From: Desulfallas thermosapovorans DSM 6562
GTDB lineage: Bacteria > Bacillota > Desulfotomaculia > Desulfotomaculales > Desulfallaceae
Direction: 5' to 3'
NCBI RefSeq assembly: GCF_008124625.1
Contig: NZ_VNHM01000013.1
Location: 1 to 64,000, forward strand
DNA: 64,000 nt
Positions within the stretch are counted from its first letter, which is position 1. Each line of letters starts with the position of its first letter. Under the pieces are notes generated by a model that had not been told where the DNA came from, ran no database searches, and saw only the letters and a list, made by a program, of their open reading frames with translations. Shown here piece by piece: positions 18,383-27,063 of this stretch. Made by a program: the position numbers and the translations under genes.

Positions 18383-18900
18383 TGCATAACCCCCTTCGTA
18401 ATTTTACAGCAATGTTATTGGTTGGTTGACAAGTATTTTTCCAGGCGCAACAAGACATAACAACTGACAAATTGACTTGTTTGTAGCATTGTTGGGCGCA
18501 GTCTTTGAATGCGTTCAAGGTGGTATTGCGAAACACAACGTAACAAAACATATCATAACGTAACTATGCTGGTAATAATAAGGCACTTGTGATTAGTTTG
18601 TCAAGATATTTTTGTAATGTTTTGAACAGTGACGATATCCGTCTAAGATTTGTAATAAATGGGTGTTCCGATTTGGTTAGCCAGGAGAAAGTGGCGTGTC
18701 GTTTCGATACAATAGTGCCAAAATGGATCTATTGGCCGGCCGGGTATAATGCGGAATTCAAACATGTTGAGAATTGTTTGTCGAGCAAGAAAATATATGG
18801 CGGGCAATAGGGGAACGTGTCCTGAGCCTGGTTGTATTGTTTATTTGGCATGGGTCTTGCATATTACTATACACAGACTAACAACCAACAACAATATGAT
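18383..18900. other. Spacer between modA and the second riboswitch
   Basis: No credible gene; the one open frame (18589-18810, plus) lacks a ribosome site. Upstream of modA the octamer AACGTAAC occurs twice (18537-18544 and 18557-18564), exactly 20 bp apart, about two helical turns, as expected for a regulator binding one face of DNA. Which regulator is unknown. Confidence 0.4.
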
Positions 18901-19003
18901 AACTGCTCCGAGCCAGGTATGTCTAAAGCGATTGCTATGATGGCCTGGCCGGCAGGGTTCGCTGGGAAACCGGCGGGCCTCCCAGTGCGGAAAGGAGTAC
19001 AGT
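18901..19003 (+). promoter_or_regulatory. Molybdenum cofactor (Moco) riboswitch
   Basis: Matches what I know of the MOCO RNA motif: an outer helix ACTG-CTCC (18902-18909) with GGAG-TA-CAGT (18994-19003), an inner helix GCCAGG (18912-18917) with CCTGGC (18944-18949), loop block TAAAGCGATT, then GGGAAACCGGCGGG, GCCTCCC and GCGGAAAGGAG. A terminator follows at once and the downstream genes are a molybdopterin-binding protein and a molybdenum hydroxylase. Confidence 0.82.
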
Positions 19004-19024
19004 AATATACTTTTGGTCTATCAA

Positions 19025-19064
19025 AGGCCGGGGTGCTGTATCTTTACCGCATTCCGGTCTTTTT
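19025..19064 (+). terminator. Terminator of the Moco riboswitch
   Basis: A 12-bp stem with three G-U pairs (19025-19036 with 19049-19060, core CCGGGGTGC / GCATTCCGG) ends in a T run (to 19064). It lies 22 nt after the aptamer and 82 bp before the gene, as for an OFF switch acting by early termination. Confidence 0.75.
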
Positions 19065-19146
19065 GTTTGCGTTTGGGGAATATTTCATGGACAGCTTGTG
19101 AAATATATCCTATTCTGTTTGCGTTTTGGCGAAGGGGGAGAAAACT

Positions 19147-20172
19147 GTGAAAGCGGTTCCGGTACAGGAGGCAGTGGGGATGGTGCTTTGCCATGACCTT
19201 ACCGAAATTGTGCCCGGCAAGGTTAAAAAGCCGTTATTTAAAAAGGGCCATGTGGTGAAGCCCGAGGATATTCCCAGGTTGCTGGACATTGGTAAAGAGC
19301 ATCTTTATGTGTGGGAAATGCGCGAAGGGATACTGCACGAAAATGAGGCGGCGCAGCGCATGGCCGCGGCGGCCGCCGGTGAAGGAGTTTATTTAACGGA
19401 GCCCAGTGAGGGCAAAGTTAGCCTGGTGGCCGCCATGGATGGGCTGCTGAAGATTAATTCCAGTGCCCTTTCTTTGGTTAATGAACAGGAACAGGTCATG
19501 TTTGCCACCTTGCACTCCAACCAGCTTGTTAAAAAGGACCGGGTGGTGGCCGGTACACGCATTATCCCGCTGGTAATTGATGAAAAAATCATCACCGGCG
19601 TGGAGCACATATGCCGGGATTCCTTTCCCTTAGTGGAGGTAAAGCCGTTAAAAGCTATGCGGGTTGGTCTGGTTACCACCGGCAGCGAGGTGTACAGCGG
19701 GCGTATCCAGGATAAGTTTGGTCCCGTGGTGACAGCTAAACTGGCCCAGTGGGGCAGTGAAGTTACCAGGCAGATTCTGGTGTCCGACAGTATAGATATG
19801 ATTGTGACTGCCATTAATGAGTTAATCCGAGAGGGGGTAGATATGATCCTGGTAACCGGCGGGATGTCGGTGGACCCCGATGATGTAACGCCCGCGGGGG
19901 TGGTTGCCGCCGGGGGGCGCATAATCAGTTACGGTGCACCCGCTCTACCGGGGGCCATGTTCATGATGGCTTATATCGGCGAATTACCGGTAATGGGCCT
20001 TCCCGGGTGTGTTATGTATCATAGAAGCAGTATTTTTGATTTAATAGCACCGCGGGTTCTGGCAGGGGAAAAAATCTCGCGCCGGGATATTGCCGTTCTG
20101 GGTTATGGCGGGCTGTGTTCCAACTGCAGCCAGTGCCGTTTCCCCGACTGCAGTTTTGGCAAAAGCATTTAA
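19147..20172 (+). CDS. Molybdopterin-binding (Mog/MoeA-like) protein with Cys-rich tail, aldehyde oxidoreductase copy
   Basis: A 341-residue paralogue of the gene at 13730, sharing VPVQEAVGMVLCHDLTEIVPG, TTGSEVYSGRIQDKF, VTGGMSVDPDDVTPAG, GAPALPGAMFMMAY and the tail CSNCSQCRFPDCSFGK. Start GTG 19147 follows GGGGGAG at 19134-19140; a TTG at 19126 precedes that site. It is the first gene after the Moco riboswitch and 63 bp upstream of the aldehyde oxidoreductase, so each of the two molybdenum enzymes here has its own copy. That suggests enzyme-specific cofactor handling. Confidence 0.86.
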   Translation: MKAVPVQEAVGMVLCHDLTEIVPGKVKKPLFKKGHVVKPEDIPRLLDIGKEHLYVWEMREGILHENEAAQRMAAAAAGEGVYLTEPSEGKVSLVAAMDGLLKINSSALSLVNEQEQVMFATLHSNQLVKKDRVVAGTRIIPLVIDEKIITGVEHICRDSFPLVEVKPLKAMRVGLVTTGSEVYSGRIQDKFGPVVTAKLAQWGSEVTRQILVSDSIDMIVTAINELIREGVDMILVTGGMSVDPDDVTPAGVVAAGGRIISYGAPALPGAMFMMAYIGELPVMGLPGCVMYHRSSIFDLIAPRVLAGEKISRRDIAVLGYGGLCSNCSQCRFPDCSFGKSI

Positions 20173-20235
20173 TGCGACGCCGGCAATGTATTTGGCCGGT
20201 TTAGCGCAAGACTATTAAAATAGGAGGTTAAGTTA

Positions 20236-23013
20236 ATGATTAAGAAAAAGCTTAACATCAACGGTGCCAGCATGTCGCTGGTTGTTGACCCGGAAGCCCT
20301 TCTGGTGGATGTTATCCGGGGACAGCTGCACCTTACCGGTACCAAGGTGGGCTGCGGCAAGGGCCAGTGCGGCGCCTGTTCGGTGATTATGAACGGCAAA
20401 GTTATCCGTTCCTGTATCACCAAAATGAAAAGGGTACCCGATGAGTCCATTATCACCACCATTGAGGGCATTGGCACCCCCACCAATCTCCATGCTCTCC
20501 AACTGGCCTGGGTCAAGCACGGTAGCGCCCAGTGCGGTTTTTGCGCCCCCGGCTTTATAGTTTCCGCCAAGGCGCTGCTGGACGAGAATAACAATCCCAC
20601 CAGGGAAGAGGTGCGGGACTGGTTCCAGAAGCATAAGAACGTTTGCCGCTGCACGGGGTACAAGCCCCTGGTGGATGCCGTGATGGATGCCGCCCGCCTG
20701 GTGCGCGGTGAAATTACCGCAGCCGACCTGGAGTTTCAAATGCCGGAAGATGGTAAAATCCTGGGCACCGATTACCCGCGTCCCTCGGCGATTGGTAAAG
20801 TTACCGGTACCATTGATTACGGCGCTGACTTTGGCCTGAAAATGCCTCCGGGCACTTTACGGCTCAAGCTGGTTCAGGCCCAGGTTTCCCACGCCAAGAT
20901 TTTATCCATAGACACCTCCGAAGCGGAAAAAATGCCCGGTGTTTATAAAGTGGTTACCTATAAAGATGTCAAGGGCAAAAACCGTATCAACGGCCTTAAC
21001 CTCCCCGGCAATAAGGGGGACAGCTACGACCGTCCCATACTGTGCGATGAAAAGGTATTCCAGTTTGGCGACGCCATTGCCATTGTTTGTGCCGATACCG
21101 AAGCCCACGCCCAGGCCGCGGTGGAAAAGGTCCATGTGGAGCTGGAAGTGCTGCCGGCTTACATGAGTGCCCCTGCCGCCATGGAGCCCGATGCCATTGA
21201 AATTCACCCCGGTACTCCCAACGTTTATTTCAGGCAGTACAACATCAAGGGTGAGGATACCGCTCCCCTGATGGAAAAGGCGGACGTGGTGGTATCCATG
21301 GAAGACCTGTATGTTGGTCGCCAGCCCCACCTGCCCATTGAGCCCGACGTTGCCGCCGCTTATTATGACGAAAACGGCAACCTGCAAATCCTGTCCAAGA
21401 GTATCGGTCTGGACCTCCACGCCGCTATGATAGCTGAAGGCCTGGGCCTGGAGGCCGGTAAAAACCTGTTCCTGTCCCAGTTCCCCGGTGTGGGCGGCAC
21501 CTTCGGTTACAAGTTCAGCCCCACCATTGAAGCGCTGGTGGGAGTGGCAACCATGGCCACCGGTAAACCCTGCTTCCTGAACTTTGATTATTACCAGCAA
21601 ATTATTTACACCGGCAAGCGGTCGCCCTTCTTTGTGGACATTAAATTTGGCGCCAATAAGGATGGCAAGATTAATGCCATGGAATACAACTATGCTGTTG
21701 ACCACGGCCCGTACTCCGAGTTTGGTGACCTGCTTACCGTGCGGGGAGTCCAGTTCATCGGCGCCGGTTACGGTATACCCAACATCAGGGGGGTTGGTTA
21801 CACGGTTTGCACCAACCATGCCTGGGGCTCCGCCTTCAGGGCTTACGGTTCACCCCAAAGCCTGTTTGCCTCCGAGACCCTGATGGATGTGCTGGCTGAA
21901 AAACTGGGCATGGATCCGCTGGAGCTGCGTTATATTAACGCCTATCGTCCCGGCGATACCAACCCCTCCGGTCACGAGCCCGAGGTATATTCGATGGTTC
22001 CGTTGCTTGACGCCATCCGGCCCAAGTACCAGGAAGCCCTGAAGAGGGCCAAGGAAGAATCCACCCCCGAGAAAAAACGTGGTGTCGGTATATCCGTCGG
22101 TGTTTACGGCTGCGGCCTGGACGGCCCGGACAGTGCCGAAGTGTGGGTGGAACTGCTGCACGACGGCAGAGTCCAGGTGAGCACCAACTGGCAGGACCAC
22201 GGCCAGGGGGCTGACATGGGATTGCTGGCCACTGCCCATGAAACACTGCGGCAAATGGGTATTACGCCCGATCAAATCAAGCTGGTCATGAACGATATGA
22301 ACCTGGCTCCGGCCGGTGGCCCGGCTGGCGGCAGCCGTTCCCAGGTGGTTGTGGGCAACAGTGTGGTAAACGGCTGCGAGCAGCTGGTGAACGCCCTGCG
22401 CAAAGATGATGGCACCTTCATGACCTACGACGAAGCGGTAGCCAAAGGCATCCCCACCAAGTATGTGGGCAAGTGGAGTGCAGCCGCCGCCAACTGCACC
22501 GACTGCGATGATAAAGGACAGGGCAAACCCTTCTCGGTCTACATGTACGGTGTATTTTTGGCCGAAGTGGAAGTGGACACCACCACCGGCAAGACCCGGG
22601 TGGTGAAAATGACCATGGCCGCCGACGTGGGTGAAGTTATCAACAAGACAGTTCTGGACGGGCAAATTTACGGCGGTTTGGCCCAGGGTATCGGCCTGGC
22701 CCTGAGCGAGGACTTCGAAGACCTCAAGAAGCATACCACCATGGCCAACTGCGGTATTCCTTACATCAAGGATATCCCGGACGACATGGAAATTATCTAT
22801 GTGAACTACAAGCGCGAGCACGGCCCGTACGGTGCTGCCGGGGTGGGTGAACTGCCCCTGACCTCCCCCCATGCCGCCATTTGCAATGCCATTTACAACG
22901 CTTGCGGCGTGCGGATCACCCAGTTACCGGCCCGGCCCGAGAAAGTGCTGGCCGGCTTGCAGGGTAAAGAAATTCCCGTGGTTAAGCGGCCCATTAAAGA
23001 CCCGGCTTATTAA
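20236..23013 (+). CDS. Mop-type aldehyde oxidoreductase (xanthine oxidase family), single chain
   Basis: A 925-residue molybdenum hydroxylase, close in length and plan to Desulfovibrio gigas aldehyde oxidoreductase (907). N-terminal plant-type [2Fe-2S] domain: GCGKGQCGACSV. Second helical [2Fe-2S] domain: CGFCAPGF and CRCTGYKPLV. The molybdopterin domains follow, with the active-site Glu in GVGELPLTS near residue 872. There is no FAD domain, so electrons leave through the Fe-S clusters. The start ATG 20236 follows TAGGAGG. The substrate could be aldehydes or an N-heterocycle. The neighbouring cluster argues for the Desulfovibrio aldehyde-oxidising type. Confidence 0.92.
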   Translation: MIKKKLNINGASMSLVVDPEALLVDVIRGQLHLTGTKVGCGKGQCGACSVIMNGKVIRSCITKMKRVPDESIITTIEGIGTPTNLHALQLAWVKHGSAQCGFCAPGFIVSAKALLDENNNPTREEVRDWFQKHKNVCRCTGYKPLVDAVMDAARLVRGEITAADLEFQMPEDGKILGTDYPRPSAIGKVTGTIDYGADFGLKMPPGTLRLKLVQAQVSHAKILSIDTSEAEKMPGVYKVVTYKDVKGKNRINGLNLPGNKGDSYDRPILCDEKVFQFGDAIAIVCADTEAHAQAAVEKVHVELEVLPAYMSAPAAMEPDAIEIHPGTPNVYFRQYNIKGEDTAPLMEKADVVVSMEDLYVGRQPHLPIEPDVAAAYYDENGNLQILSKSIGLDLHAAMIAEGLGLEAGKNLFLSQFPGVGGTFGYKFSPTIEALVGVATMATGKPCFLNFDYYQQIIYTGKRSPFFVDIKFGANKDGKINAMEYNYAVDHGPYSEFGDLLTVRGVQFIGAGYGIPNIRGVGYTVCTNHAWGSAFRAYGSPQSLFASETLMDVLAEKLGMDPLELRYINAYRPGDTNPSGHEPEVYSMVPLLDAIRPKYQEALKRAKEESTPEKKRGVGISVGVYGCGLDGPDSAEVWVELLHDGRVQVSTNWQDHGQGADMGLLATAHETLRQMGITPDQIKLVMNDMNLAPAGGPAGGSRSQVVVGNSVVNGCEQLVNALRKDDGTFMTYDEAVAKGIPTKYVGKWSAAAANCTDCDDKGQGKPFSVYMYGVFLAEVEVDTTTGKTRVVKMTMAADVGEVINKTVLDGQIYGGLAQGIGLALSEDFEDLKKHTTMANCGIPYIKDIPDDMEIIYVNYKREHGPYGAAGVGELPLTSPHAAICNAIYNACGVRITQLPARPEKVLAGLQGKEIPVVKRPIKDPAY

Positions 23014-23082
23014 TGGAGCGAACTGCGGTAAAAATGGCCAAGGCATTACTAAACCAACTTGTATCCTGGTGATGTTCCAAAA

Positions 23083-23108
23083 TGCAGGCGGGCATAAGCC
23101 CGCCTGCA
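23083..23108. terminator. Perfect 11-bp hairpin after the aldehyde oxidoreductase
   Basis: TGCAGGCGGGC (23083-23093), loop ATAA, GCCCGCCTGCA (23098-23108). The T run is delayed (AATATTTTT after 6 bp). It may partly terminate or protect the upstream mRNA so that the enzyme is made in excess over the maturation genes that follow. Confidence 0.6.
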
Positions 23109-23230
23109 CCAGGAATATTTTTCACAATCTATACCCCTTCACTTATAGATTCACCTAAGGCGAATTGGAAAATAATTGTTCCAGTTTGTTTTAGGCTTCT
23201 TATGTTTATACCGGAAATGGTGGGATAATA

Positions 23231-25552
23231 ATGGATCAGAAACGAATAGTGGAATTTGAACAAAAATGTACCCAGGAACTTCCCCCGGCCTGTGTAACGG
23301 CCTGTCCCGTGCATATGGATGCCAGGGGGTTCGTGGCGGAAGTGAAGGCCGGTAATTTTGACCGGGCCTGGCAAATTTACAGAAAAAGCGTTAATTTTGC
23401 CGGAATTGTCGGACGAATTTGTGATCACCCCTGCCAGGCCGCCTGCAAGCGGCAGGAAGCAGGGGAAGCCATCGCCATAGGTGCCCTGGAAAGTGCATGC
23501 GCCCGGATGAACCTGGCGCCGGGGGGCAAGGTTATCCAGGCGGCTAAAAAGGATAAACGGGTGGCGGTGGTGGGCGCGGGGCTGAGCGGTTTGGGAGCAG
23601 CCTTTGATTTGGCCCGGAAGGGTTACGGTGTGACGGTTTTTGAGGCCACGGACCGTTTGGGCGGCCGGCTGTGGGAGTTTCCGGCGGAGGTTTTACCGCG
23701 GCGGGTCATAGAGGAAGAAACCGCCGTATTGCATGAAATGGGTGTTGATTTCAGGTTCAACACGGTGGTGGGACAGGCTGTTTCCCTGGCGGAATTATGC
23801 CGGCAGTTTGACGCTGTTTGCTTGGCTACGGGAAAGATACCCGAAAATATTCCGGGTCTGCCAGTGGAACAGGGAAAACTGGTGGTTGACCCGGTTTCCC
23901 TGGCCACCGGTCTGGATGGAGTCTTTGCCGGGGGCAGCATATTGCGCGGTACAGAGTATTCCCCCATTAATTCCCTTTCCGAGGGCGGGCGGGCCGCCAC
24001 ATCCATTGATCGCTACTTGCAGCAAGTTTCCCTCACTGCCGTCCGGGAAAACGAAGGACCTTACCAGACCCGGCTTTTTACCAGTACCAAGGGGGTTGAA
24101 CCCCTTCCCGCCGTTGTGCCGGCCGATCCCGCGCAGGGCTATACCCGGGAGGAAGCTATCAGGGAAGCCGGGCGCTGTCTTTTGTGCCAGTGCCTGGAGT
24201 GTGTAAAGGTTTGTCCTTATCTGGAACACTTTAAAGGCTACCCCAAAAAATATGTCCGGCAGATCAGCCATAACCTGAAAATGAAACTGGGGAACCATGA
24301 AGCCAATATTTTAATTAATTCCTGCAGCCTGTGCGGCCTCTGCCAGGAAGTCTGTCCCCAGGGTTTCAATATGGCCGACCTGTGCCTGGAAGCCCGGACC
24401 GAGATGGTCCAAAAGGGGAAAATGCCGCCTTCCGCCCATGATTTTCCCCTCCGGGACATGGAATTCAGCAACAGCGAACTGTTTGCGCTGGCCCGCCACC
24501 AGCCGGGGTATGAAACCAGCAGCTATGTGTTTTTCCCGGGCTGCCAGCTGTGCGCCTCGGCCCCGGACCACGTGGAGAAAGCATATGATTATTTAATGGA
24601 TAAACTGGCCGGTGGGGTAGGCCTGATGCTGCGCTGCTGCGGCGCCCCGGCCCAGTGGAGCGGGCGGGCCGAGCTGTTTAATGCGGAGCTTGAAGATATT
24701 AAAGGACAGTGGCAGCAAATGGGCAGCCCAAAGCTGATCCTGGCCTGCTCCACCTGCTACCAGATGTTTAAGCAGTACCTGCCCGGGGTGGATATTGTAT
24801 CCCTTTGGGAATTGTTTGACCAGCTGGGTTTGCCCGAAATGGATGTACAGCGGCAGCCGGGAGTGGTGGCTGTACATGACCCCTGCACCACCAGGCACGA
24901 AAAACATATTCACACCAGTGTTCGCAATATATTGCAGAAACTGGGCATTAATATTGAGGAATTGCCCACCACCGGTGAAACCACCGAGTGCTGTGGTTAT
25001 GGTGGTCTGATGTGGTTTGCCAACCGGAATGTGGCCAGGGATACGATAAAACGGCGCATTGGTGAAAGCCCTGCCGATTATGTGGCCTATTGTGCCATGT
25101 GCCGGGATAATTTTGCCGCCGGGGGCAAGAAAACCTATCACTTGCTTGATTTTATTTACGGTGAAGCGGACGCAGCTTCGCCCTTGACCCGCGGGCCCGG
25201 CTACTCACAGCGGCGGGAAAACAGGGCCAGGCTTAAAAGTAAATTGCTCAAAAATGTTTGGGGGGATAATGTGGCGAAACCGGAAAACTCGTATGAAGCA
25301 ATCAAGCTGGTTATTCCCGGCCAGGTAAGCGAAATTATGGATGAACGTCTTATCTTGAAGGAAGATATACAAAAGGTGATTGAACATGCCGAGAAAACAG
25401 GCAAAAAGATATTTAACCGCAACAGCGGCCATATTTTAGCCTGTTTCAGGCCGGTAAGCGTTACCTACTGGGTGGAATACACCCGGCAGGGGGATGATTT
25501 TTACGTTCACAACGTTTATTCGCACCGGATGGAAGTGGCGGGTAACAGTTGA
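23231..25552 (+). CDS. Flavin and iron-sulfur oxidoreductase: GltD-like plus heterodisulfide-reductase-like domains
   Basis: A 773-residue fusion. Residues 1-90 are the Cys-rich GltD/DPD N-terminal domain (CVTACPVHMDARGF, ICDHPCQAACKR). About 110-300 is an FAD domain opening with VAVVGAGLSGLGAAFDL. Then come ferredoxin-type clusters (CLLCQCLECVKVCPY, CSLCGLCQEVCPQGFN) and two CCG-like Cys regions as in HdrD/GlpC (GCQLCASAP with RCCGAP, then HDPCTTRH with ECCGYGG). The last 130 residues hold a small extra domain. It corresponds to the iron-sulfur protein beside mop in Desulfovibrio vulgaris (DVU1558, from memory). It is probably the electron partner of the aldehyde oxidoreductase; the true acceptor is unknown. 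Confidence 0.82.
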   Translation: MDQKRIVEFEQKCTQELPPACVTACPVHMDARGFVAEVKAGNFDRAWQIYRKSVNFAGIVGRICDHPCQAACKRQEAGEAIAIGALESACARMNLAPGGKVIQAAKKDKRVAVVGAGLSGLGAAFDLARKGYGVTVFEATDRLGGRLWEFPAEVLPRRVIEEETAVLHEMGVDFRFNTVVGQAVSLAELCRQFDAVCLATGKIPENIPGLPVEQGKLVVDPVSLATGLDGVFAGGSILRGTEYSPINSLSEGGRAATSIDRYLQQVSLTAVRENEGPYQTRLFTSTKGVEPLPAVVPADPAQGYTREEAIREAGRCLLCQCLECVKVCPYLEHFKGYPKKYVRQISHNLKMKLGNHEANILINSCSLCGLCQEVCPQGFNMADLCLEARTEMVQKGKMPPSAHDFPLRDMEFSNSELFALARHQPGYETSSYVFFPGCQLCASAPDHVEKAYDYLMDKLAGGVGLMLRCCGAPAQWSGRAELFNAELEDIKGQWQQMGSPKLILACSTCYQMFKQYLPGVDIVSLWELFDQLGLPEMDVQRQPGVVAVHDPCTTRHEKHIHTSVRNILQKLGINIEELPTTGETTECCGYGGLMWFANRNVARDTIKRRIGESPADYVAYCAMCRDNFAAGGKKTYHLLDFIYGEADAASPLTRGPGYSQRRENRARLKSKLLKNVWGDNVAKPENSYEAIKLVIPGQVSEIMDERLILKEDIQKVIEHAEKTGKKIFNRNSGHILACFRPVSVTYWVEYTRQGDDFYVHNVYSHRMEVAGNS

Positions 25553-25634
25553 TGAAGGGGAACTAATGATCAGGGGATATACCCCTTTACGGGAGCGCCC
25601 CAGTATATAAATATCCCGATAAGGATGTGAAATA

Positions 25635-25844
25635 GTGGCCGAAAAGGAAGTCCAGGCGGAATCTATATATGAATGTCTCAAATGTAACTTGCCCATGACG
25701 CCGGGCAAGGTTACCGTGTCCTATATGGGCAGTAGCTTTCCGGTGGAACTGTTGAAATGCCCCGGGTGCGGGCTGGTCTTGATTACCGAGGATTTGGCCC
25801 TGGGCAAGATGCTGGAAGTGGAAAAGACCCTGGAAGACAAGTAG
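25635..25844 (+). CDS. Small zinc-ribbon/redox protein, DVU_1557-like
   Basis: A 69-residue protein with two CxxC pairs (YECLKCNLP and LKCPGCGLVLI), as in rubredoxin-like or zinc-ribbon folds. GTG start at 25635 behind AAGGAT. Size, cysteines and neighbours match the family NCBI calls DVU_1557 redox protein, which always accompanies Mop-like enzymes (from memory). Metal content and function are unproven. Confidence 0.75.
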   Translation: MAEKEVQAESIYECLKCNLPMTPGKVTVSYMGSSFPVELLKCPGCGLVLITEDLALGKMLEVEKTLEDK

Positions 25845-25856
25845 GGAGTGAAGGTG

Positions 25857-26600
25857 ATGGAATCCGCTGTATCATGTCCCATGTACGAAGGAAAGCCCAT
25901 CCGGGATGTAACCGGGGATACCATCCGGCCGGGCGGGTTTACCTTGACGGACCGGGCACTTGCTTTATGCTCCTTTGCTGCCGGGGCCAGAGTGTTGGAC
26001 GTTGGCTGCGGTGCCGGTGCCACGGTGGAATACTTGATAAACAACCACCAACTGGATGCTGTGGGGGTGGATCCCTCCCCGGCGCTGCTGGAGCAGGGGC
26101 GCCGGAGGTGCCCCGGCCTGCCCCTTATGGAGGGGGCCGGGGAAAACTTGCCCTTCAGGGACGGCGAAATGGATGGTGTACTGGCGGAATGTACCCTGAG
26201 TGTAATGGAAAACCCGGACCGGGCTTTGGCCGAGTGCTGCCGGGTGCTAAAAAGCGGCGGCTGGCTGGTGGTGACCGATGTCTATGCCCGTAACCCGGCG
26301 GGGGTGAGCACACTGCACGAATTACCCCTGGAGGGATGTCTTAAGGGTGCCATGTCCATTGATGAGCTACTACAAAAGATCAAAGCCCGGGGCTTTGAGG
26401 TGGTTTTGTGGGAAGACCATACCAGGCTGCTGGGTGAGCTGGTGGCCGGTCTGATCCTGGCCCATGGTTCCATGGCTGCATTCTGGGGCTGTGTGACAGG
26501 TGATTCCGTTGCCTGCGGGGATATTCAGAATGCGGTGCGTAAGGCCCGGCCGGGTTATGTTTTGGTCCTGGCCAAAAAGGTGGCAACCGGTAAGGAGTGA
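25857..26600 (+). CDS. SAM-dependent methyltransferase, DVU_1556/TrsM-like
   Basis: A 247-residue class I methyltransferase: motif I VLDVGCGAGATVEYL, motif II VGVDPSPALLEQG, motif IV EMDGVLAECTLSVMENPD and post-motif GGWLVVTDVYARN. The N-terminus has a distinctive YEGKPIRDVTGDTIRPGGF segment. Start ATG 25857 lies 8 nt after GGGAG (25844-25848); GTG 25848 sits on that site. It is 12 bp from the zinc-ribbon gene. The substrate is unknown; location points to a role in maturing or supporting the aldehyde oxidoreductase. Confidence 0.8.
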   Translation: MESAVSCPMYEGKPIRDVTGDTIRPGGFTLTDRALALCSFAAGARVLDVGCGAGATVEYLINNHQLDAVGVDPSPALLEQGRRRCPGLPLMEGAGENLPFRDGEMDGVLAECTLSVMENPDRALAECCRVLKSGGWLVVTDVYARNPAGVSTLHELPLEGCLKGAMSIDELLQKIKARGFEVVLWEDHTRLLGELVAGLILAHGSMAAFWGCVTGDSVACGDIQNAVRKARPGYVLVLAKKVATGKE

Positions 26601-26601
26601 A

Positions 26602-27063
26602 ATGGATATGAATGATGAGATGATGCGCATGCTGGAGCTGTACCAGCAGGGGTTTAACTGCAGCCAGATACTGCTGGCCCTGGGGTTGGAGCACCGGGGT
26701 GAAGATAATCCCGGTTTGATTCGGGCCATGACGGGCCTGGGCGGCGGGCTGGGGTTTTCCGGTAAGACCTGTGGTGCCCTCACCGGTGGTGTTTGCCTGC
26801 TGAGCCTGTACGCGGGCAGGGGTGCGCCGGAGGAGAAAGAGCATGATGAGCTATTATTGATGATTGACGAGCTGGTGCAGTGGTTTGAAGGGGAAATCGG
26901 TCAGCATTACGGTGGTATAAACTGCGGGGATATTCTGGGTGACGACCTGGCGGAAAAGGTGGTTTCCCCCCAGTGCAGCAGTATTGTTATTGAAACATAC
27001 AACAAAATAAAAGAAATAATGCTTGACCACGGGATCGAACTGTCCGGTGAAAAAAATGACTGA
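26602..27063 (+). CDS. C-GCAxxG-C-C family redox protein, DVU_1555-like
   Basis: A 153-residue protein with the family pattern: GFNCSQILLALGL, then GLGGGLGFSGKTCGALTGG, and late Cys in GINCGDIL and SPQCSSI. The conserved cysteines suggest a metal or redox centre. ATG 26602 follows AAGGAG and overlaps nothing; ATG 26608 is an alternative. A longer frame from 26500 lies inside the methyltransferase and is rejected. Proteins of this family are common in selenium- and molybdenum-using anaerobes, function unknown. Confidence 0.82.
   Translation: MDMNDEMMRMLELYQQGFNCSQILLALGLEHRGEDNPGLIRAMTGLGGGLGFSGKTCGALTGGVCLLSLYAGRGAPEEKEHDELLLMIDELVQWFEGEIGQHYGGINCGDILGDDLAEKVVSPQCSSIVIETYNKIKEIMLDHGIELSGEKND

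Noticed and set aside
18589-18810. 73-codon plus-strand frame upstream of the Moco riboswitch
   Set aside because: No ribosome site or conserved-looking motif, and it would end just before the riboswitch.
21850-22872. 340-codon open frame on the minus strand inside the aldehyde oxidoreductase
   Set aside because: High-GC antisense shadow; the plus-strand protein has all family motifs across this stretch.
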